Below are positions 27,491-35,956 of a stretch of DNA of 64,000 nt, in pieces. A program made the translations under genes and the position numbers. The notes under the pieces are model-generated. The model saw nothing but the letters and a program-made list of their open reading frames with translations, did not search any database and was not told the DNA's origin. Origin of the DNA: Planctomycetota bacterium. GTDB taxonomy: Bacteria > Planctomycetota > Planctomycetia > Pirellulales > PNKZ01. How positions within the stretch are numbered: position 1 is the first letter of the stretch; each line of letters opens with the position of its first letter. Location of the stretch: positions 62,001 through 126,000 of the forward strand of contig JAFEBQ010000032.1 of NCBI GenBank assembly GCA_018242585.1. Reading direction: 5' to 3'.

Positions 27491-27736
27491 ATGGTCATCG
27501 CCGTCGCCGATCATCGCTTCGCCGAACGCATGGGGCCGGCCGATCGACCGGCCCTGCTGGGCGAGTTGTTGACGAACCTGGCAAGCTTCTATGCCCTGGG
27601 CGACGCGGGCGGTTCAGGGCAAGTATCAGTCGAACCACTGGGGCTTGGGGAGCGAACGCTGCCGCTTGGCTCGTCTCGCGTCGAGTTTGCTGCCGGGCTG
27701 TTGGTGCCCGGCCAACTCACGCCCTTTCCGAGCTAG
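27491..27736 (+). CDS. Small hypothetical protein
   Basis: 81 residues from ATG 27491, preceded by GGAAGGAGGAACTC, one of the best ribosome binding sites in the window, and by a near-consensus promoter. This makes expression likely despite the lack of recognised homology. The product (MVIAVADHRFAERMGPADRPALLGELLTNLASF...) is soluble, with a helical first half and a Gly/Leu-rich second half. It is followed by repeat-rich non-coding DNA. No function is proposed. Confidence 0.6.
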   Translation: MVIAVADHRFAERMGPADRPALLGELLTNLASFYALGDAGGSGQVSVEPLGLGERTLPLGSSRVEFAAGLLVPGQLTPFPS

Positions 27737-27772
27737 AACGCTAATTGATTCAACTTAGCGTTAGCGCATTTA

Positions 27773-27822
27773 CCAAGCCGGTGGCTCGGCCACCGCTCTT
27801 GGCGGCAGAGCCGCCGGCTTGG
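27773..27822. repeat. 50-bp quasi-palindromic repeat, copy 2
   Basis: CCAAGCC and GGCTTGG arms enclose GGTGGC-TCG-GCCACC and GGCGGC-AGA-GCCGCC. It is in opposite orientation to copy 1 at 1101-1150 and matches it at about 44 of 50 positions. Confidence 0.85.
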
Positions 27823-27927
27823 GGCTGCAACCAAGCGAACTCGTGAGAATTGCTCGATCGGTTCGCACTCGATCAAGAGCGCACTCGACATCGCCCGTGC
27901 GCGGCCAGACATCGGCGCATAAAAAAA

Positions 27928-27992
27928 CCTCGCAGGTGGGGCAGGAACCTGCGAGGCATAACCCCCGCAGGTGGGGCAGGAACCTGCGAGGG
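27928..27992. repeat. Two tandem copies of a 26-bp hairpin unit
   Basis: CGCAGGTGGGGCAGGAACCT followed by GCGAGG occurs at 27931-27956 and again at 27967-27992, identical over 26 bases. Each unit can form a GCAGGT/ACCTGC stem. Ten bases separate the copies. Confidence 0.8.
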
Positions 27993-28688
27993 CAAGAACG
28001 AGTTTTTATTTTCAAGATCGGCCAGCGCCTACATCAAGCTGGCGATCAAATCGAACACTCCAAGTTTCGCCGTGTATCCCTGTCTCGACAATACGTACTC
28101 CGGGGTACTCGAATCGGATTTAATGTTGATTGCTATTGCGCACGTCTCAACGGCCCACGCGCTTGAACATGACTACCTGCTGGACATGACTGGCTGTTAA
28201 GTCTACCGGCACGTCAAACCACGCAGCACTTTTTTGCTCTGACGCGCGGATTATAGTCACCCGATTTCGCGACGCGCCACAAGTTAACGGTTTTTTCAGA
28301 CCAGCCGCCAATCGCGTACCACCATTATCGGCTGACAGGGTGCGCCGATTTGACTGGACGAACAATCTATGAAGAAATGCTTAGTTCACGAGCGCCGCAG
28401 GTCTGACAGATTGACGCGGAAGGATGTCGGGAGGCCATCGCATCGAAGTATCATCTAGCCACGGAAACGGGCTGATTCTTCGGCGTTTCTACAAATGTCG
28501 ACAGGGTGGCGCGAGTTCGCCAGTGTCTCATTCAGCTACAACTTATTGACAGCGGTTGGTTACAGTCAGACCTGCTGGCGACGGCCAGCGCGGCGCGTGA
28601 TTAAGGCCCGCTGGCTGACAGCAGGCCGGCGATTGTTAGGGGGCCTCGTAATGTTTGTTCTTATGAACCTAGTGGGCGAGTCGTCATC

Positions 28689-29234
28689 ATGAAGCAGCAC
28701 GGCCCGTGGCGGATTGTCGACTCGCGCGAAGTGTATCGCGATCCGTGGATCGATGTCCGCTGCGATCACGTCATTCGCCCCGATCGGCAACCCGGCACCC
28801 ATTGCGTCGTGGCGCTCAAGGCCGGCGTTTCGGTGTTGGCGCTCGACGACCAGCGGCACGTCCACCTCACCGAAGAGTTTCACTACGCCGTGGGGCGCGT
28901 CGGCTGGGAGGCCGTCAGCGGCGGTATCGAAGCGGGCGAATCCCCCGAGCAATGCGCTGCGCGCGAGCTGCGCGAAGAACTGGGCCTCGACGCGCGACGT
29001 TTAACCGTCTGGGGCGTGGTCGATCCATTCACGACCGTCGTCACGTCGCCGACCGCGCTGTTCTTGGCCGAAGACTTGCACGCGGTCGCCAAAACGCCCG
29101 ACCCGACCGAGGTGATTCACACGATCCGCCTGCCACTGGCCGAAGCGGTCGAAGCGGCGCTGACCGGGCGCATCACCCACGCGCCGACGTGCGTGTTGCT
29201 GCTGCGCGCGGCGCTGCATTTCAAGCTGCGCTAG
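28689..29234 (+). CDS. Nudix hydrolase (ADP-ribose pyrophosphatase-like)
   Basis: 181 residues with a complete Nudix box: GGIEAGESPEQCAARELREE then LGL, matching G-x5-E-x7-R-E-U-x-E-E-x-G-U. The preceding strand LALDDQRHVHLTEEFHYAVGR is like the ADP-ribose/nucleoside-diphosphate-sugar pyrophosphatase branch, which hydrolyses X-linked nucleoside diphosphates using divalent metal held by the REUxEE glutamates. The exact substrate is not readable. It stands alone upstream of the convergent hemD-hemE gene. Confidence 0.9.
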   Translation: MKQHGPWRIVDSREVYRDPWIDVRCDHVIRPDRQPGTHCVVALKAGVSVLALDDQRHVHLTEEFHYAVGRVGWEAVSGGIEAGESPEQCAARELREELGLDARRLTVWGVVDPFTTVVTSPTALFLAEDLHAVAKTPDPTEVIHTIRLPLAEAVEAALTGRITHAPTCVLLLRAALHFKLR

Positions 29235-29261
29235 AGCGTAAGGGTCGGCGCCTCGCGGGCA

Positions 29262-31199
29262 TCACCCGCCGCGCTGCGGGCCAAACTCATGCACCGCGTC
29301 GATCAGCGCCCGGGCGTGATCGAACGACGTCTGCTGCAGCACGCCGTGCCCCAAGTTGAAAATATGCCCCGGTCGCCCGGCCGCCTGGCGCAGCACCTCG
29401 CGGGCGCGGCGACGAATCTCAGGGATCTCGGCCAGCAGCGCCGCCGGTTCGAGGTTCCCTTGCACCGCGCGATCGTAGCCCACCGTCTTCCAGGCCTCGT
29501 CCAGCCGCACGCGCCAATCGATGCCGATCACCGTACCGCCGGCTTCGCGCATCACGGGCAACAGCGACGGGTTACCGGTGCCGAAGTGGATCGACGGCGC
29601 ATTTTTCGGCAGCGAGTCGAGCACCGTCTTCGTATGCGGCAGCACGAAGTTCCGGTAATCGTCCGGGTCCAAGCAGCCGACCCAGCTATCGAAGATTTGC
29701 ACGCATTGCGCGCCGGCTTCAAGTTGCGCGTTCAAGTAGCGACCAATGCTGCGGGCCAGACGTCCCATCAGCTCGTGCCACGCCGCCGGCTCGCGATACA
29801 TGAGTGTCTTGGTCGCGGTGTAGCTCCGGCTGCCGCTCCCTTCGATCACATAGCTGGCCAGGGTGAACGGCGCGCCGGCAAAGCCGATCACCGGAATGTC
29901 GGCTCGCAAGCCGGCGCGCGTGAGTCGCACCGTCTCGAACACGAATTCGAGTTGATCCAGGTCTTCGAGTTCGTGGAACCGCTCGATGTCGTCGGCCGAC
30001 CGAATGGGGTTGTGAATCACCGGTCCTTCGCCGTGGGCGAATTCGAGGTCGATCCCCATCGGCTCGAGCATCGGCAGCAAGTCGGAAAAGATGATCGCCG
30101 CATCGACGTCCAGCAACTCAACCGCCGTCAACATCACGTCGGCGCACAGGTGCGGGTTCTTGCACAGTTCCAGAAAGCTCACCTGCTCGCGAACCGCGCG
30201 ATACTCGGCCATGTACCGACCGGCTTGGCGCATCAGCCAGACCGGCTGGCGATCGACCGGCTCCAATCGGCAGGCTTTCATGAATGGGCTGTCGTGCCAG
30301 GCCGGCTTGCCGCCATGCTCGGTCTTGCCACTCGGCTTGCTCGCGACCGTGACACGAGTCGGCCCGCGCTTGGCCGCCACCAGCGCCGGCCCGCGCTCGG
30401 CGACGGCAATGACCAGTTGTCCCATCTTGCCGTGTTCGGGTTCCAGATCGACGGGCAGCTCGCACTCGCGCAACATATCGCTGGTGGTCGGCCCGATCGA
30501 GGCCACGACCACGCGCTGCAATGCTTCATGCACCGGCTCGGCCAGTCCCAATTGCTCGGCCATCCGCAGCACGTTGGCCACCTGATGGGCTGACGTGAAC
30601 ATGGCCACGTCGACTTGCCCGGCTACGAGTGCCCGCAGGTTCGCTTCGAGCGGGGCCGTGTCGACCGGCAGCTCCCAGTGATAGACCTTGATCGAGCGAA
30701 CCCGGGCGCCGCGCGCTTCGAGCCCCGCAATCAAGCTGACGTTCGGCAGTCCGTATTCCTGGACCACGACGTTCAACTCGGCCACCGGCACGTCCCGGTC
30801 GATGGTCTTGAGCAACTCGCGCCAGGTATTCGGTTCGGGCACGCGGACGGTTGGCTCGATGCCAAACTCGCGCATCACCGACAGAGGTTTCGGTCCGCGG
30901 ACCACGGTGGTCACATCGGACAATGCTTCAAGAAAGCGTTGCCGATCGACGCGGCGTTCGACCTGCGCGACCAGGTGACGCAGGCCGACCCCGGTGAGCA
31001 GGACGACCACGTCGACCTGGCCGGCCATCAGCCGGTGGGCGAACTCGACCGCGTCGGGGTTGTCGTCGAGCGGCACTTCGCGCATCGACGGACTGACCAG
31101 CGGCAAGCCTCCGTGACGTTCGATCAGCCGTTCCATCTCGGCCGAGCGGCGGCTTTCGAACGAGGCGATCCGCAATCGTGCTGTAGCTTCCTGACTCAT
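29262..31199 (-). CDS. hemE: HemD-HemE fusion: uroporphyrinogen-III synthase / uroporphyrinogen decarboxylase
   Basis: 645 residues holding two consecutive heme-pathway enzymes. Residues 1-280 resemble uroporphyrinogen-III synthase: FESRRSAEMERLIERHGG at the start, VVLLTGVGLRHL, VQEYGLPN, VAMFTSAHQVANVL and IGPTTSDML. From about 305 it is a full uroporphyrinogen decarboxylase with the signature WLMRQAGRYMAEYRAVRE, the catalytic Asp in IIFSDLLPML, GFAGAPFTLASY and IFDSWVG, ending NLGHGV. The fused protein could pass uroporphyrinogen III directly from ring closure to decarboxylation. The link region (about 280-300, Lys/Gly-rich) looks like a flexible spacer. No frame break is seen. Its start is divergent from the gene at 31461. 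Confidence 0.92.
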   Translation of the reverse strand: MSQEATARLRIASFESRRSAEMERLIERHGGLPLVSPSMREVPLDDNPDAVEFAHRLMAGQVDVVVLLTGVGLRHLVAQVERRVDRQRFLEALSDVTTVVRGPKPLSVMREFGIEPTVRVPEPNTWRELLKTIDRDVPVAELNVVVQEYGLPNVSLIAGLEARGARVRSIKVYHWELPVDTAPLEANLRALVAGQVDVAMFTSAHQVANVLRMAEQLGLAEPVHEALQRVVVASIGPTTSDMLRECELPVDLEPEHGKMGQLVIAVAERGPALVAAKRGPTRVTVASKPSGKTEHGGKPAWHDSPFMKACRLEPVDRQPVWLMRQAGRYMAEYRAVREQVSFLELCKNPHLCADVMLTAVELLDVDAAIIFSDLLPMLEPMGIDLEFAHGEGPVIHNPIRSADDIERFHELEDLDQLEFVFETVRLTRAGLRADIPVIGFAGAPFTLASYVIEGSGSRSYTATKTLMYREPAAWHELMGRLARSIGRYLNAQLEAGAQCVQIFDSWVGCLDPDDYRNFVLPHTKTVLDSLPKNAPSIHFGTGNPSLLPVMREAGGTVIGIDWRVRLDEAWKTVGYDRAVQGNLEPAALLAEIPEIRRRAREVLRQAAGRPGHIFNLGHGVLQQTSFDHARALIDAVHEFGPQRGG

Positions 31200-31460
31200 G
31201 ACCCAAGCGATTCCATCGTTGCCCGGCGGCAGCCCTGGCCGCGTAATGTGCCGTAGTTTTTGACCGCGTTATGCTACCGCAGGTTGCGCGCGGCCAAAAG
31301 AGGAGCCGCCCAGCATTGGCGACGCCCGCCCCTGCCCCGCCGAAATGCCGGGGGTGTGCCTTGCTGGCGAACGCCCGAGGGGGCATGATGAAGTGTCTGG
31401 CACGACCAGCATCCCGCCGACGTAACGCCCCCCCTTCCCAGCAGCACGCGAATCTTGCGC

Positions 31461-32639
31461 ATGAACGACCAACTGTACGACGAATTGCAGTCCACGCTCG
31501 ACCAGGGGGGCGCCGATCGGCTGCTCGCCATGCTGGCCGCTCGGCTCCGCACCGAGGGGCGGTATCACGAATTGTTCGATTTGCGCTTGCTCGAGGCCCG
31601 CCGCCGCGAGGGGTTGCCGCTGGTGGCCTCGCGTAGTCTGGACGATCTGGAAGAGCCGCTGCGGTCGAAGATGGAAAACGCCTATCTGACGGCCTGCCGC
31701 GAGATCGGCGGTTTGCTGTTGGCCGAAGGGCGCGTTCGCGACGCCTGGCTCTACTTGCGGCCAGTCGGCGACAAGTCCGGCATCCGCGCCGCGCTCGAAG
31801 GAATGTCCGACGAGGATCAATACGAGGAAATCATCGAGTTGGCCATCTACGAGGGGATCGCCCCGCGGCTTGGCTTCGAGCAAGTCCTCAAGCACTATGG
31901 GCTGTGTAACGCGATCACGATGTTCGAAGGGCAACTGGCCGAACGCTCGCGAACCGATCGTGCCGAAGTCGCGCGACTGCTGGTCAAGCACTTGCACGAA
32001 GAATTGACCGCGTCGCTCGTAGCCGACATCGAACGCCAGCAAGGCACGCGCCCCAAGCCGGCCAGCATTGCCGAACTGGTGAAAGATCGGGACTGGTTGT
32101 TCGTCAACGAAAACTACCACGTCGACACGACTCACCTGGCCGCGATCGTGCGATTTGCCATGATGGTTGACGATCGCCAGACGCTTGAGCTCGCGCTCGA
32201 TCTATGCAGCTATGGGCGTCACCTGAGCCCGACGTTCCAGTTTCCCGGCGAAGAACCGTTCGTCGACTTGTACCCGACGGCGGCCATGTACTTTGGCGCA
32301 CTGTTGGGGCGAGATGTCGATACGGCGGTCGCCTGGTTCAAGCAGCGCGCCGACGATCGCCCGGTCGATCAGTACGGCAACGCGCCGGCCGAAGTCTATA
32401 TCAGCTTGCTCGCTCGCCTGGGTCGTCAAGAAGAGGCTCTGCGCGAGGCGGCCCGGTTGTTGCCGGCCGGCTCGCGCGGCGGGCAATTTGGTCCGAACCT
32501 GTTCGAGTTGGCCGAGCAAGGGCAGAACTACGCCACGCTGGCCGAAATCAGCCGGCAGCGCGACGACCTGATGGGCTTTGTGGTCGGCCTGGTCGGCGGC
32601 ACGCAGCAAGCCGCGCCGGCCCCCGCGGCGCAGGGCTAA
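31461..32639 (+). CDS. Helical-repeat (TPR-like) hypothetical protein
   Basis: 392 residues from ATG 31461 (a TTG two codons earlier is less likely). Almost all predicted helix, with repeated Leu/Ala-rich pairs such as RLRTEGRYHELFDLRLLEARRR and LLARLGRQEEALREAARLLP, which look like TPR-type helices at both ends. No signal peptide or membrane segment, so probably cytoplasmic, and an Ala/Pro-rich tail. The stop lies 6 bp before the dehydratase gene, so the two are an operon. No function is recognised. Confidence 0.75.
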   Translation: MNDQLYDELQSTLDQGGADRLLAMLAARLRTEGRYHELFDLRLLEARRREGLPLVASRSLDDLEEPLRSKMENAYLTACREIGGLLLAEGRVRDAWLYLRPVGDKSGIRAALEGMSDEDQYEEIIELAIYEGIAPRLGFEQVLKHYGLCNAITMFEGQLAERSRTDRAEVARLLVKHLHEELTASLVADIERQQGTRPKPASIAELVKDRDWLFVNENYHVDTTHLAAIVRFAMMVDDRQTLELALDLCSYGRHLSPTFQFPGEEPFVDLYPTAAMYFGALLGRDVDTAVAWFKQRADDRPVDQYGNAPAEVYISLLARLGRQEEALREAARLLPAGSRGGQFGPNLFELAEQGQNYATLAEISRQRDDLMGFVVGLVGGTQQAAPAPAAQG

Positions 32640-32645
32640 CCGACT

Positions 32646-34643
32646 ATGAGCCGCGCGCAGGGTGTCGAGTTCAACTGGCAGGAAATCGTCGACACGTCGA
32701 CGCCGGCGCTGCATGAAGTGGTGACCCACGCGGCTGGTCCGGCGGGGCGCATTCCGATCAGCGCCGACATGCTGCTCAACTGGCCGAGTGGCGATCTATT
32801 CGGCCTGACCCAGAACGCCGGCATGGGGTGGCCGCCTCAGGAAATGCTCGGCCCGCAGTTCTTGATTCTATCGACGCACGGCGGGCTGCGCGCCGATGAT
32901 GGCACGCCGATCGCGCTTGGTTATCACACCGGGCATTGGGAAGTTGGTCTGCTGGTCAAGGCCGCGGCGGGTGTCTTGAAGCGAGCAGGTGGTGTGCCGT
33001 TTGCCGCCGCCGTGTCCGACCCTTGCGACGGTCGCAGCCAGGGCACGACCGGCATGTTCGATAGTCTGCCCTATCGCAACGATGCCGCCACGGTCTTTGG
33101 CCGGCTGATTCGCTCGCTGCCGACGCGGCGCGGCGTGCTGGGCGTGGCGACTTGCGACAAGGGGCTGCCAGCCATGATGATGGCCCTGGCCCGCGCGCAC
33201 GACCTGCCGGTGGTGCTCGTTCCCGGTGGTGTGACGTTGCCGCCATCGACGGGGGAAGACGCCGGCAAGGTTCAGTCACTCGGCGCGCGCTACGCCCAAG
33301 GGGAAGTCACGCTCGAAGATGCTCAGGAGTATTCGTGCCACGCCTGCGCCAGCCCTGGCGGCGGGTGTCAGTTTCTGGGAACCGCGGCCACCAGCCAGGT
33401 AGTAGCCGAAGCATTGGGATTGACGGTGCCGCACGCGGCGCTAGCCCCGAGTGGACAGCCGATTTGGCTCGACATGGCCGAGCGGAGCGCTCGGGCCCTG
33501 TGGATGCAAACGCGCCGTGGCATCAAGTCGAGCGATCTGGTGACCGAAGCCTCGGTCCACAATGCCATGGTCGTCCACGCCGCGTTCGGCGGCTCGACGA
33601 ATCTGTTGCTGCACATTCCGGCGGTGGCCTACATGGCCGGCGTGCGCCGTCCGATGGTCGACGATTGGACGGATGTTAACCGTCGCGTGCCGCGACTGGT
33701 CGATGCGCTGCCCAATGGGCCGGTCGGGCATCCCACGGTCCAGGTCTTCATGGCCGGCGGCGTGCCCGAGGTGATGCTCCAGCTGCGCGAGCTAGGGCTG
33801 TTGCAGCTCGACTGCCTGACGGCCAGCGGCGAGTCGCTGGGCCGGGTGCTCGAATGGTGGGAGAAGTCGTCGCGAAGGGCCGAGCTGCGCGCTCGCCTGA
33901 AAGCGGTTGATGGGATCGACCCCGACAACGTGATCATGTCCCCTGCCCGCGCCGCCGAGCGCGGGTTGACCAGTACGGTTTGCTTCCCGCGCGGGAACTT
34001 GGCGCCGGAAGGCTCGGTCATCAAGAGCACGGCCATCGACCCGGCCGTCGTTGATGCCGACGGTGTGTACCGCAAAACCGGTCCGGCCCGGGTGTTCATT
34101 CGCGAGCGCGACGCCGTGGCGGCGATCAAGGGTCAAAGTGATCGGCCCGTGCGACCGGGGGACGTGGTGGTACTCTGTTGTCGTGGGCCACTCGGTTCGG
34201 GCATGGAAGAGACGTACCAGATCACGTCGGCCCTGAAGTACCTCTCGTGGGGGCGCGACGTCGCCGTGTTGACCGACGCCCGATTTTCCGGCGTGAGCAC
34301 CGGTGCGTGCATCGGTCACGTCAGTCCCGAGGCTTTGGCCGGTGGACCGATTGGCCGCCTGCGCGACGGGGACCAGATTCAAATCGTGGTCGACCGGCGC
34401 ACGCTGGTGGGCAGCGTCGATCTGGTCGGTGACGGCACAAAGACCTTTGGCACCGAAGAAGGAACTCGCGAGTTGGCCCGGCGTACGCCGCGACCCGACT
34501 TGCAGCCCGATGCCGACTTGCCACCGGAAACTCGCCTGTGGGCGGCTCTGCAAGCCGCTAGCGGCGGGCCGTGGCAAGGCTGCGTGTATGACGTCGAGCA
34601 GATTGTCGCCGCACTCGAACGGGCACGCCAATCAAATAAGTGA
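32646..34643 (+). CDS. IlvD/Edd family dehydratase, YjhG/YagF (D-xylonate dehydratase) type
   Basis: 665 residues. The sequence follows E. coli YjhG/YagF closely: [53 protein letters not shown] and [21 protein letters not shown]. The cluster-binding cysteines are in SDPCDGR, ATCDKG and [13 protein letters not shown]. The C-terminal [22 protein letters not shown] is intact. YjhG/YagF dehydrates D-xylonate to 2-keto-3-deoxy-xylonate; this homologue may use xylonate or another sugar acid. No aldolase or sugar dehydrogenase is nearby, so pathway context is missing. Confidence 0.92.
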   Translation: MSRAQGVEFNWQEIVDTSTPALHEVVTHAAGPAGRIPISADMLLNWPSGDLFGLTQNAGMGWPPQEMLGPQFLILSTHGGLRADDGTPIALGYHTGHWEVGLLVKAAAGVLKRAGGVPFAAAVSDPCDGRSQGTTGMFDSLPYRNDAATVFGRLIRSLPTRRGVLGVATCDKGLPAMMMALARAHDLPVVLVPGGVTLPPSTGEDAGKVQSLGARYAQGEVTLEDAQEYSCHACASPGGGCQFLGTAATSQVVAEALGLTVPHAALAPSGQPIWLDMAERSARALWMQTRRGIKSSDLVTEASVHNAMVVHAAFGGSTNLLLHIPAVAYMAGVRRPMVDDWTDVNRRVPRLVDALPNGPVGHPTVQVFMAGGVPEVMLQLRELGLLQLDCLTASGESLGRVLEWWEKSSRRAELRARLKAVDGIDPDNVIMSPARAAERGLTSTVCFPRGNLAPEGSVIKSTAIDPAVVDADGVYRKTGPARVFIRERDAVAAIKGQSDRPVRPGDVVVLCCRGPLGSGMEETYQITSALKYLSWGRDVAVLTDARFSGVSTGACIGHVSPEALAGGPIGRLRDGDQIQIVVDRRTLVGSVDLVGDGTKTFGTEEGTRELARRTPRPDLQPDADLPPETRLWAALQAASGGPWQGCVYDVEQIVAALERARQSNK

Positions 34644-34692
34644 CGAGAGCCGCTGACGTAAGTCGACGGAAAAACATGCCGCAGTGATCGCG

Positions 34693-35916
34693 TTACTTCG
34701 CCGGCGCGCTCTTGGCCGCGTCGAGATTGGCGTTGACGACTTGCCACGGCCATTTGCCGCGCCAGATCGACAGCGAACGCCCGGCGTGCGACAGGTACGT
34801 GAAGTACTCTTCGGTCTTTTCCGGCGTCAACTCGTCAATCGTCTTGACCATCCATTGCCCGGCCGCGGCTAACACGCCACGCGGCGGGTGCAGCGACTCG
34901 GGGGCCATCGCCCACCATTCCAGGGCGTGGCCCGTGGCCAGGATCCGATCGGCCACCGTGTCGCCGCTGGTGCGGCCGGCATCGGTGGTCTTCTTGCGCA
35001 CGGTCGGCCAGTTGCCGTCCCAGTACCCTTCCGTGCTTTGCGAGGCAACAAGCAGTTGCGTGATGCGGAACAGGTAATCGTGAACTTCGCCGCGGACCTG
35101 CTCGCTGAACAGCGGCGTCTGCTCATCATGAATTCGCAGCATGCAGGTCAGCGTGTACAAGCGATGGTTCGCGAAGCAGACGCCCTGCGGCATTTCTTGC
35201 CGCATGATCCGACGAGCCAGCATGTCGAAGGTGATCTCCTGCCCTTCGCTGGTCACGTAATGCGCGCCCGGCGCGAAGAACAGCGTGAATGCCAAGGCCG
35301 ACCATTCGTATTCGAGTTGATTCAGGCTGAAGTCGCGCAGCGTCTGTTCGAGCATGGCGCGATAGGTCGTTTGGCGCAGTGGCGTGACCAGGGGGAAGTC
35401 GAGCGGCGTGCCGACCTCGGCCAGACCGGTCAGGGTGTGATCGACGTGGCTCGACGTTTGGTGCCCTTCCTGGGTACGGACGCGGACGCCGCGCTCGAAA
35501 TCAATCAGCAGGGCCGGAACCTGGTCGCCGTACAGGGCCTTGAACTTTCGCGTGTCGGTCAACACGTCGCGCAGTTCTTCGCCCGAGAACAGCGACTTGT
35601 CCGTAAACTTCGCGGGGATGCCCCAGAATCGCAATGCGTGGTCGATGTGATTGAGCTTGGTCTTGGGCCCCAGGTTGTGCGGGCCGAGCTTGCGAAGCAC
35701 GCGTTCCAACTGCTCGTCGGTCACCACCACCGAATAATCATGCGGCGGCGCGACCAGCCGCGGCTCGGACAGCAGCTTGGGAAGCGCGTGCCAGGCGCTC
35801 AGCTTCAGAGCGCTATACGAGGCCCAGGTCACGCCGGCGCCCAGCACCAGAACTTGCAACGCGACAAAGCCCGCCCAGCGGCCGGTTTGATTCAGGTTTG
35901 GATTCATGGGAGTCAT
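34693..35916 (-). CDS. Hypothetical membrane-anchored protein
   Basis: 407 residues with one N-terminal hydrophobic segment (WAGFVALQVLVLGAGVTWASY, about 13-33), so most of it is likely outside the membrane. The rest is helical with conserved-looking segments ELVLRKLGPHNLGP, HVDHTLTGLAEVGTPLDFPL and WDGNWPTVRKKT. The C-terminal half resembles the alpha/alpha barrel of terpene-cyclase or squalene-cyclase type proteins seen in planctomycetes, but this is a weak impression. It follows the integral membrane protein gene upstream by 40 bp on the same strand. Confidence 0.7.
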   Translation of the reverse strand: MTPMNPNLNQTGRWAGFVALQVLVLGAGVTWASYSALKLSAWHALPKLLSEPRLVAPPHDYSVVVTDEQLERVLRKLGPHNLGPKTKLNHIDHALRFWGIPAKFTDKSLFSGEELRDVLTDTRKFKALYGDQVPALLIDFERGVRVRTQEGHQTSSHVDHTLTGLAEVGTPLDFPLVTPLRQTTYRAMLEQTLRDFSLNQLEYEWSALAFTLFFAPGAHYVTSEGQEITFDMLARRIMRQEMPQGVCFANHRLYTLTCMLRIHDEQTPLFSEQVRGEVHDYLFRITQLLVASQSTEGYWDGNWPTVRKKTTDAGRTSGDTVADRILATGHALEWWAMAPESLHPPRGVLAAAGQWMVKTIDELTPEKTEEYFTYLSHAGRSLSIWRGKWPWQVVNANLDAAKSAPAK

Positions 35917-35956
35917 CAGCGGTTACTCGGTTAATGGTCGTTGATCGGCGGCGCGA

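Larger units (their letters stand above)
27737..28688. other. 950-bp apparently non-coding, repeat-bearing region
   Basis: Contains the second 50-bp cruciform repeat (27773-27822) and two copies of a 26-bp hairpin unit (27928-27992). Short open frames exist on both strands but show no ribosome binding site or recognisable protein features. From 28000 to 28688 I see nothing else that can be supported, apart from the start region of the Nudix gene. Confidence 0.5.

Noticed and set aside
27928-27992. Two identical 26-bp units that could suggest a CRISPR array
   Set aside because: Only two copies, a 10-bp spacer instead of about 30 bp, and no cas genes nearby.
27823-28200. Short open frames in the 28-kb gap
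   Set aside because: No start signals and they run across hairpin repeats.
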